Part shown: positions 33,218 through 39,748 of the stretch, in pieces
How positions within the stretch are numbered: the first letter of the stretch is position 1
Layout of the letters: the number at the start of each line of letters is the position of its first letter
Source: Bdellovibrionales bacterium
GTDB lineage: Bacteria; Bdellovibrionota; Bdellovibrionia; Bdellovibrionales; UBA1609
Direction of reading: 5' to 3'
Assembly (NCBI GenBank): GCA_023299885.1
Contig: JALZUS010000009.1
Location: 1-39,748 of the forward strand
DNA: 39,748 nucleotides
Position numbers and translations under genes: made by a program
Notes under the pieces: model-generated
What the model saw: the letters and a program-made list of their open reading frames with translations, nothing else
Told to the model about the DNA's origin: nothing
Databases searched by the model: none

Positions 33218-34108
33218 ATGAAAACACTAATAGTAACATTATTACTTACTGCACTATTTACTGCCTCTTGCAGCGATAAGCACAATCCTCAAGTACGTGG
33301 CCCACGAGGGGCACATAATATTCATGACCCTGCAGCCTTTGGCGACCCTGCTTTACATAACCCAGCTGGCTTCGGAGATCCTGCAGCCAATGACCCTTAT
33401 GCGCAGCAAGGTTTAAACACTTATGGCCAACAAAGACAGCCAGCGCAAATAGATAGTGGCCCAAAAAAAACCATTGAAGAGTACCGTAAAGTATTTGATG
33501 CGCCAGAAATTAAAAATAAAAATGAAGTTACCTTAGGAGAGTCTAAAAAGTCTGCAAGCAACCCTAACCAATGTGTCGCTGCTTATGAGTGGTCTTTTGA
33601 TGATAAAAACAGGAAGATCGCTGCTAAGTGCCCATTCGCATATTCTTATAATGATAAAAAACCCAGGCTTGCGCCTTGCTGTGTAGACTTTGAAAAAGAA
33701 GACACTATTGAGAATAAATGCAGCTCTGTGATCGCTAAACTTTTAGACACTACAAACAGCAAATACAAATCTTTACAAAACGAACTTAAGCTTCAACCAA
33801 CACTACAAGACAAGCTTCAGTTTATCTTGTCTAATGTTGTTAAAATGGATCCTGCCCTACTGAGGCCAAACTTTAAAAGCGAGACGAATAAGGTTTCTAA
33901 ACAAGGGCATCCTTTTTTAGACTTTTATGCTAACAACTGTGTTGATAAAGTCTCAGTATACAATCTAGAAAAGCCTTTTTTAGCTCCTAAAATATCTGCA
34001 GAAAGAGAATTAGCATCAGAAGAAAGTGAAGACTCTCTTAATAAGCGTGGAATATATACTGACCCCAACGACGCTTATCGAGCTACATTAGAAGCAGATG
34101 AGTACTAA
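33218..34108 (+). CDS. Lipoprotein with short HNP/GDP-type repeats, unknown function
   Basis: This 296-residue protein has a lipoprotein signal with lipobox TASC (Cys18). Residues 35-60 repeat a short unit (HDPAAFGDPALHNPAGFGDP). The central region has seven cysteines, including a CC pair, so disulfides are likely in the periplasm or on the surface. The gene is paired with the coiled-coil gene upstream and converges with the gene at 34117, eight bases apart, without a visible terminator. No family recognised. Confidence 0.7.
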   Translation: MKTLIVTLLLTALFTASCSDKHNPQVRGPRGAHNIHDPAAFGDPALHNPAGFGDPAANDPYAQQGLNTYGQQRQPAQIDSGPKKTIEEYRKVFDAPEIKNKNEVTLGESKKSASNPNQCVAAYEWSFDDKNRKIAAKCPFAYSYNDKKPRLAPCCVDFEKEDTIENKCSSVIAKLLDTTNSKYKSLQNELKLQPTLQDKLQFILSNVVKMDPALLRPNFKSETNKVSKQGHPFLDFYANNCVDKVSVYNLEKPFLAPKISAERELASEESEDSLNKRGIYTDPNDAYRATLEADEY

Positions 34109-34116
34109 AATTGAAT

Positions 34117-34638
34117 CTAAGGCTTAACAGTTATTTCCACATCGTAACCAGTAACTGATCCTAAGCGTGTACCATTTTTAGCCTTTAAGTGGATATCTCC
34201 ACTTAAAGTAGACATCTGACCTTCTTTTGTTTTTGGCAAAGAAGATATAAAGTAAGTCTCATCATTCCCTTTTTCTTTAACCTGTATATCTCCAGACTGA
34301 GATATACTAATTTTAAGGCTTCCAATATTCTGACTCCACCCCGGATTCACTTGTTTTTTAAGATAAAAATACTTATCGACTGTATCTCTTGTGCCCACAG
34401 AATTCCAATCCGCAAAGCTTAAAAACTCTCTGTCGGTATACTCTTTTGTATTGTCTTCGCTATCAATTACCATTGCTGTTTCTTTAATAGTAAATCCAGA
34501 TTTAAACAGATTAGAAACAAATTCAGATTGATTGGTCTTATAATGTGGAGTTAAATCGCCCCACACATCAGCTTTAATGTTAATTTCTAAGGCCCATACA
34601 GTCGGAGCAGCTAGTAAAATAAATAATATAGTTTTCAT
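34117..34638 (-). CDS. Small exported protein downstream of the giant surface protein
   Basis: This 173-residue protein has a short signal peptide (about 1-16, ending VWA) and a beta-rich mature part without cysteines. It starts 18 bases after the stop of the giant repeat-protein gene, with AAGAGA before the ATG, so the two are likely co-transcribed. It might assist export or anchoring of the big protein. No family recognised. Confidence 0.68.
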   Translation of the reverse strand: MKTILFILLAAPTVWALEINIKADVWGDLTPHYKTNQSEFVSNLFKSGFTIKETAMVIDSEDNTKEYTDREFLSFADWNSVGTRDTVDKYFYLKKQVNPGWSQNIGSLKISISQSGDIQVKEKGNDETYFISSLPKTKEGQMSTLSGDIHLKAKNGTRLGSVTGYDVEITVKP

Positions 34639-34656
34639 ATTTTCTCTTTTCTTTTT

Positions 34657-37600
34657 TTATTGATCTTGAGCTGCATTCCAAGCATCACAAAACTCTGTGC
34701 TACCTGCAGCACTACACCTTAATTTTGGAAACTGGCTATCAAGCTCTTCCCATACATTTGTAAAATCCCAGCTACTTAAAGGCGCATTAGCTGAGTCATA
34801 AAAATCACTTCTATTGGCTACAGGCGACCCACCTTGACTACCATCACACAAAGCTACATTACAATCCATACCTGAGTAATAGTGAGAGTTAGGGAAAACA
34901 TAAGACGCGACATTACCACCATGAAAAAAGTCAGCTCTTGCTGTAAAATCGAGTACCTCTAAACTTGCTGTAAAAGTGTTTATGATATTAATAGGATTTG
35001 TTATTGAATTTATAAGCCCAATAAAACCACCACCGTTTCTAAAGTTATTTCCTCCTTGGATACTACTTGTAGTATAAGCATTTGTGACATTTAACAGGCC
35101 AGCATTTCTAAGGCCAATATAGCCACCGGCGTAAAGTGATGAACCTGTCATTTCTGTTAAATCAATATCCATCTGAGAATAAGTATCTGTGATGTTTACA
35201 TTATTTCCATTAGCAGCAATGTAAGACGTGTAACCTATAAATCCACCAGCATAAGATCCTGTTGATACATTCTCCATAAACATTCTACCTTTAGCTGCAA
35301 AAGCTCTATTAATATTAACTGTGGCACCATCTAAAAGACTAATAATTTGACCTGTATGACCACCAACAACTTCACCTGATACAATCTTTTTAACATTAGC
35401 AAATGTATCATTAATATTAAAAGTATTTCCTTCTCTGATAATTATATAACTTACAAAGCCTCCAGCTCTTTCAGTACCGTTATCTGTAAGGTCTGTTTCT
35501 ACAAGCTCTGTTTCTGCAAATGAACGCTCAATAGTACCTACAGACCCAGCTATCGTTGACACAATATAACCCGCAAAACCACCAGCATACCTACTACCAA
35601 AGACAGAAGGACCTCTGTAAAAACCCTCTGTGATTCTAGAGCTATCATAAATAGAGCCAACAAAACCTCCGACAAAAGAGCCACCACTTTCAACACGGCC
35701 TCTTGCTTCAGAAAATTCTACAACAGCTTGATTTCTTTGAGTCCCAATAAAACCACCAGTATTACTGTCACTTGCTACTACGTCACCTGTAGCTAAGGAT
35801 CTAGATATATTACAGTTTTCATAAGCACCACCAATAAAGCCACCTACTGTTGCTGCGCTAATAGTATTGGCAAGGGTCTTATTATTTGAAAGGATACTAC
35901 TGCCTCTACACTGGCCAGCAAAACCACCCGTTACACTGAATGAGCCTTCTACTTCTCCAACAAAAGCTTCACTATCTGCAATAGTCCCAGCGTTATAGAC
36001 GATACCCGCAAAACCACCGACGTTAGTTCTGCCATTAACCCTAGGGATAGATGTTGATGATTCTGTAATAGAAGAATCATCTCCAGGAAAAGCTGTTTCG
36101 CTTGAATTCGACAATTGACCAACAAAACCACCGGCAATACTACCAGCTGTTGCTCCAGCTCGCCCTACAAAACTATTTTCATCGATAGGGATTACTTTTG
36201 ATCTTGTTACATGTGAATTTCTTTGAATATAACCAACAAAACCGGCCATATAGCTTTCATCACTATCTATAACCCCTACTTCAGCAACACTATCTTCAAT
36301 ACTTGAACCAGTTATCATAAGACCAACAAAACCAGCTGCATAATCACCACTTGTTGTAACTACTGGAGCCCTTGTCCTACCTCTTGAAATTCGTGTCCCT
36401 TGCTGTATAAGCCCCACAAATCCAGCCACATATGTACTCGTTGTTCTAGTACCTATTGGACTTACTTCATTTACTGTTGCATCTTCAACAACAACTGCAT
36501 CTCCTTCATTTTGACCCAGTTGACCTGCAAAGCCACCAATATAAAAAGTACCGCTCACTTCTTCTGTAAAGGTAGTTGCCTTTTTAATACTCGCTTGGTC
36601 ACGTGCAAGACCAACAAAACCTCCATTAGCATTTGCAGTTCCACTCACACTTTCTACATAGGTTGAAGAGTTTTCTATAGAGGTGTCGGCAGTCATAAGA
36701 CCAACAAAACCGCCATTCTGAAAAGTTCCTCGGACCTCAGTACCATAAGCTACTGAATTTTTTACGCTTGAATTTGCTACCATCACACCCACAAAACCAC
36801 CATTGGTGTCTTCGACACAAGATGGAGAGCCATAAGATGTTGCATACTCTACAGTTGCATTATCTTCCAATCGTCCCGCAAATCCTGCAGTTACTTCTCT
36901 GCAAGCTAAAAACTCAACATGAGCAGTAGAGTTAGTAATTTTATCACCTACGTTTCTTATCACGCCAGTGAACCCATATCGCCCTACAAAACCACCAATA
37001 CGAGTAGATAAAGCTGTTGGAGTATTTATTGTTACCCCTTCATGAACTTGGCATTGGTCAAAAATAATAGCACTACCTACATTAATACCTGCAGCTTCAC
37101 CAACAATTCCACCCCAATCTATGGCTCGAGCAGTTAAACCCTCTAAGCTTCCGCTATTATGACATTCTTGTACCAGTAGTGGCGCAGAAAGGTTTTGGAA
37201 GAAACCAAAAAGGCCTCCATAGTTTTCTGCTACGGCACCTGCTGGCTCTAGGCTTTTTATATCACCATAGTTATAAATTCTATTAAAGCTTGATGGTAAA
37301 TTAAATGTAGAACGACCTATAATACCACCCGCATCTGCACGTCGCCCTTTAATATCACCTCTGTTTATTAAGTTTTCTGCTGTGATACCACAATTTAAAC
37401 ATTCTCCAAGTATGCCACCAATTCTAGAAACAGAACTTGTACCTGTATATTCTACAGAGCCTTCATTAGTAATATTAGTCAGTGTTAACTCAGTGTTTGA
37501 ATTGGCATAACCAATCACACCACCAACACGAGTTTCAACGCTCGTAATCTGAGAAGTACCTGTAATTTTAACATTAGTAATCTCAGCTGTTGTTGACTGT

Positions 37601-39748
37601 GCAAAGTCTACCAAGTTTCCACAAAAAGCAGCCGTACAATTAATATTAGTGTTTTCTAATTCTAAGTCATAAATTTTAAAATTTCTAGATATACCAAAGA
37701 TACCATGTGTATTTGTATAGTTACTTATTTTTTTATCATTACCATCGTAATCACCTGTGAAAGCTGTCGTGGCACTGCCTATTGTCGGTGGTGTTTCACC
37801 CACCATATCAATATCTAAACATTGGCGATAGTATTTATCCCAATCCAAACTGCCATTTTCAGCAAGGTCAACAATCTGCTCTTTTGTACCTAAGAAATAA
37901 GGCCTAGCTTCAGTTCCGTCACCTGCTGCATTGTATCTAGTAATACCTGTGAAATCTCCATCACAACCTATATCCTGAACCGTTACATCTACAAAATCTG
38001 TATTATCATCTAAATTAGGGTCAGTTTGATCCATTGTGATATCAGTAGCAGCTATTGTATTAGTAATTGTCTCGCCTCGCCCAGCATCAAAATCAATATT
38101 ACAAACAATTTCTAAACTTGCTTCATCACCTACTGCAATAACTCCAACAGCCCACTCACCAGTAGCACTATCATAAGTACCTTGAGATGGGTTGTCGCTT
38201 ATATAAGTGGTATCTGTTGGGCACTCATCCGTAAGCTGTATATTTTCAGCCACTGCAGGGCCACTATTTGTTAATGCAATAGTATAAGTGTAATCCTCTT
38301 CTTCTGAAGGGTTATTATTATCTACAGTTTTTGTTACTGAAATATCAGCTTCGTTAGCAACAGTTATACTTTCTGATGAACCATCATTACCAGCATTAGA
38401 ATCTGTTTGATCCATACTTATATTAGCTGTTGTGATTTCATTAGTTATTGTATCGCTTGATGTACTAACATCCACTCTACAAATTAAATTAAGCTGTGCA
38501 AAAATCCCAGAGTCTAAACTCCCAATAGTCCACAAGCCTGTCGCATAAGAACCTTCATTGGTATCTGCTCTTACAAAGGTAGTATTGGCTGGACAAGCAT
38601 CAGCAACAGTCAAATTAGTTGCACGAGCTGGGCCATTGTTTCTTACATCTATAATCCATGTAAACTCTTGCCCTTCAGCTGGAGCCACATTACTAACTCT
38701 TTTTCCTGTCTGAATATCTGTCACATTATTAATAACAGTATCCACTTTCACTGAGTCATTGGAAGTATTAGAATCTGTTTGATTCATGCTTATGTTTGCA
38801 GTTGTAATAACATTTGTGATTGTGCTTTTTGAAGTGCCAGCATTCACTTTACAAATAAGCTCTAAACTTATCCCTGAACCGGTCCCTAAGTTACCAATGC
38901 TCCATGTCCCAGCCACATAACTGCTTGGTGCAACAGGGGCTGCACTTACAAAGGTTGTCCCAGCAGGACACTGATCTACAATCACCAAACTTGTTACTAA
39001 AGCAGGGCCATTATTAGTGGCGCCAACTCTATAAGTTAAATCATCACCTTCACTAGCCGTACTCACATTTACTGCTTTAGACAGCTCAACATCTACTAAG
39101 TTACTCACCACTATAGCTACTGCCGGCGGAATATTATTAGTGTTATTTATATCAATCTCTGAAGATGAGACAGAAGCAATTTCATTTGTAATCGTATTTG
39201 CACTAGTGCCTGAGTTAACATCACAATTTAGTTCTAATGTTGCAGAAGCCCCTACAGCTAACGCACCCACAGACCAATTTGGCGAAGAAAAACTACCTGC
39301 ACTTGGGTTTGCAGCATTAAACGTTGTACCTGCAGGACAACTATCTTCGACAACTACATTAGTAGCAACTTGAGGGCCAGCGTTTGAAACACCAAGAGTA
39401 TACCTAACAACGCCGCCTTCAGTAGGTGTGGACTTGTCTACTATTTTTGTTGTTGATAAATCAACGACAGCTGCTGCTACTTTTATATCTACAAAGTCTG
39501 AGTTATTGCTTGGGTCTACATCTGTTTGCGGAGTAGACACATTAACTACTGCCGTATTGTTAATAGTTTGTCCTGCTTGAGAAGTTTCTACTACACAAGT
39601 TAATATCATTACACCTGATGTATTTTTAGCAAGGCTTGGAATAAGCCAAACACCAGCAGCATATGCACCTGGCGTAACCGCTGGAACACCAACTACTGTT
39701 GTCCCCACTGGACACTCTTCTGTCACTGTTGCATTTACTGCTGTTGCG
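34657..39748 (-). CDS. Giant surface protein with DUF11 and GLUG-type repeats (5' end outside window)
   Basis: The frame stays open to the window end, so the gene starts upstream (the GTG at 39726 is internal) and at least 1696 residues are encoded here. Numbering from codon 39726, residues 1-580 hold one partial and four complete DUF11 beta-sandwich repeats. Each has DxxxxK.V, then TN.GPA....V.D.CPAGTTF, then a WSIG.L...... strand and ITN....... ending in TD.N..N. Next comes GDGTEARPYFLGTKEQIVDL, with the IDM...FTGDYDGNDKKISN entry motif of GLUG proteins, then about 25 units of the form xGGFVGxxxx...... (about 730-1570) and a C-terminal SSWDFTNVWEELDSQFPKLRC. These fit a secreted beta-helix stalk or adhesin. 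Confidence 0.87.
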   Translation of the reverse strand, partial: ATAVNATVTEECPVGTTVVGVPAVTPGAYAAGVWLIPSLAKNTSGVMILTCVVETSQAGQTINNTAVVNVSTPQTDVDPSNNSDFVDIKVAAAVVDLSTTKIVDKSTPTEGGVVRYTLGVSNAGPQVATNVVVEDSCPAGTTFNAANPSAGSFSSPNWSVGALAVGASATLELNCDVNSGTSANTITNEIASVSSSEIDINNTNNIPPAVAIVVSNLVDVELSKAVNVSTASEGDDLTYRVGATNNGPALVTSLVIVDQCPAGTTFVSAAPVAPSSYVAGTWSIGNLGTGSGISLELICKVNAGTSKSTITNVITTANISMNQTDSNTSNDSVKVDTVINNVTDIQTGKRVSNVAPAEGQEFTWIIDVRNNGPARATNLTVADACPANTTFVRADTNEGSYATGLWTIGSLDSGIFAQLNLICRVDVSTSSDTITNEITTANISMDQTDSNAGNDGSSESITVANEADISVTKTVDNNNPSEEEDYTYTIALTNSGPAVAENIQLTDECPTDTTYISDNPSQGTYDSATGEWAVGVIAVGDEASLEIVCNIDFDAGRGETITNTIAATDITMDQTDPNLDDNTDFVDVTVQDIGCDGDFTGITRYNAAGDGTEARPYFLGTKEQIVDLAENGSLDWDKYYRQCLDIDMVGETPPTIGSATTAFTGDYDGNDKKISNYTNTHGIFGISRNFKIYDLELENTNINCTAAFCGNLVDFAQSTTAEITNVKITGTSQITSVETRVGGVIGYANSNTELTLTNITNEGSVEYTGTSSVSRIGGILGECLNCGITAENLINRGDIKGRRADAGGIIGRSTFNLPSSFNRIYNYGDIKSLEPAGAVAENYGGLFGFFQNLSAPLLVQECHNSGSLEGLTARAIDWGGIVGEAAGINVGSAIIFDQCQVHEGVTINTPTALSTRIGGFVGRYGFTGVIRNVGDKITNSTAHVEFLACREVTAGFAGRLEDNATVEYATSYGSPSCVEDTNGGFVGVMVANSSVKNSVAYGTEVRGTFQNGGFVGLMTADTSIENSSTYVESVSGTANANGGFVGLARDQASIKKATTFTEEVSGTFYIGGFAGQLGQNEGDAVVVEDATVNEVSPIGTRTTSTYVAGFVGLIQQGTRISRGRTRAPVVTTSGDYAAGFVGLMITGSSIEDSVAEVGVIDSDESYMAGFVGYIQRNSHVTRSKVIPIDENSFVGRAGATAGSIAGGFVGQLSNSSETAFPGDDSSITESSTSIPRVNGRTNVGGFAGIVYNAGTIADSEAFVGEVEGSFSVTGGFAGQCRGSSILSNNKTLANTISAATVGGFIGGAYENCNISRSLATGDVVASDSNTGGFIGTQRNQAVVEFSEARGRVESGGSFVGGFVGSIYDSSRITEGFYRGPSVFGSRYAGGFAGYIVSTIAGSVGTIERSFAETELVETDLTDNGTERAGGFVSYIIIREGNTFNINDTFANVKKIVSGEVVGGHTGQIISLLDGATVNINRAFAAKGRMFMENVSTGSYAGGFIGYTSYIAANGNNVNITDTYSQMDIDLTEMTGSSLYAGGYIGLRNAGLLNVTNAYTTSSIQGGNNFRNGGGFIGLINSITNPINIINTFTASLEVLDFTARADFFHGGNVASYVFPNSHYYSGMDCNVALCDGSQGGSPVANRSDFYDSANAPLSSWDFTNVWEELDSQFPKLRCSAAGSTEFCDAWNAAQDQ

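Noticed and set aside
36400-36666. 88-codon plus-strand frame inside the giant repeat gene
   Set aside because: A Cys/Thr/Ser-rich antisense shadow of the GLUG repeats.
34657-37560. CRISPR array or DNA-level tandem repeats in the giant gene
   Set aside because: The periodicity is at the protein level (GGFVG units of unequal spacing); the DNA copies are too divergent and there are no spacers or cas genes.

Overview
The window is AT-rich chromosomal DNA from a Gram-negative bacterium (GC looks like the upper thirties in percent, judged by eye and not computed). It encodes BamB, many signal peptides and lipoproteins, and outer-membrane beta-barrels. The best guess at origin is a Bdellovibrionota/Bacteriovoracia-type organism (predatory or a relative), with deltaproteobacteria in the old sense as the alternative. 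The reasons are an Agl/Glt-like motor cluster, a myxobacterial-type outer-membrane beta-barrel protein, paired M23 lipoproteins, and a giant DUF11/GLUG surface protein. The taxonomic call is inference. I see no tRNA, rRNA, CRISPR array, insertion sequence or phage genes. No stretch above about 300 bases lacks a gene; the larger intergenic gaps are described under individual features.

Layout. (1) 1-3126: the 3' end of an endonuclease/exonuclease/phosphatase gene, a Tat-type HiPIP and a secreted subtilisin-like protease. (2) 3123-7829, minus strand: DUF493 protein, leucine dehydrogenase, YfgM-like TPR membrane protein, BamB, a small exported protein, adenine phosphoribosyltransferase (apt) and a small unknown gene. 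From the YfgM-like gene to the end the genes overlap or nearly touch. (3) 7971-13895, plus strand: a tiny membrane ORF, YceD/DUF177, rpmF, then a fatty acid synthesis block fabH-fabD-fabG-acpP-fabF and a GNAT acetyltransferase. plsX, often found between rpmF and fabH, is absent here. (4) 14030-15337, minus: a von Willebrand A-like lipoprotein gene bracketed by two related intergenic repeats.

(5) 15576-26357, minus: the most interesting region. One TolQ/ExbB-like gene is followed by two TolR/ExbD-like genes, then an exported ankyrin protein, a putative outer-membrane or periplasmic protein, a 934-residue TPR protein, an 85-residue exported protein, a one-TM protein ending in an AgmX/PglI-type domain, an outer-membrane beta-barrel and another TPR-like protein. 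This resembles the energised core of the Myxococcus Agl-Glt gliding machinery: a proton-driven inner-membrane motor, a TonB-like trans-periplasmic linker, periplasmic TPR scaffolds and outer-membrane parts. There is no tolA, tolB or pal. One of the two TolR-like proteins lacks the usual transmembrane aspartate.

(6) 26559-31583, plus: rpiB-glyA, two M23 peptidase-family lipoproteins, dodecin and a MarC-family membrane protein. (7) 31584-39748: a hotdog thioesterase, two exported proteins of unknown function, and on the minus strand a giant repeat protein whose 5' end lies beyond the window, followed by a small exported protein.
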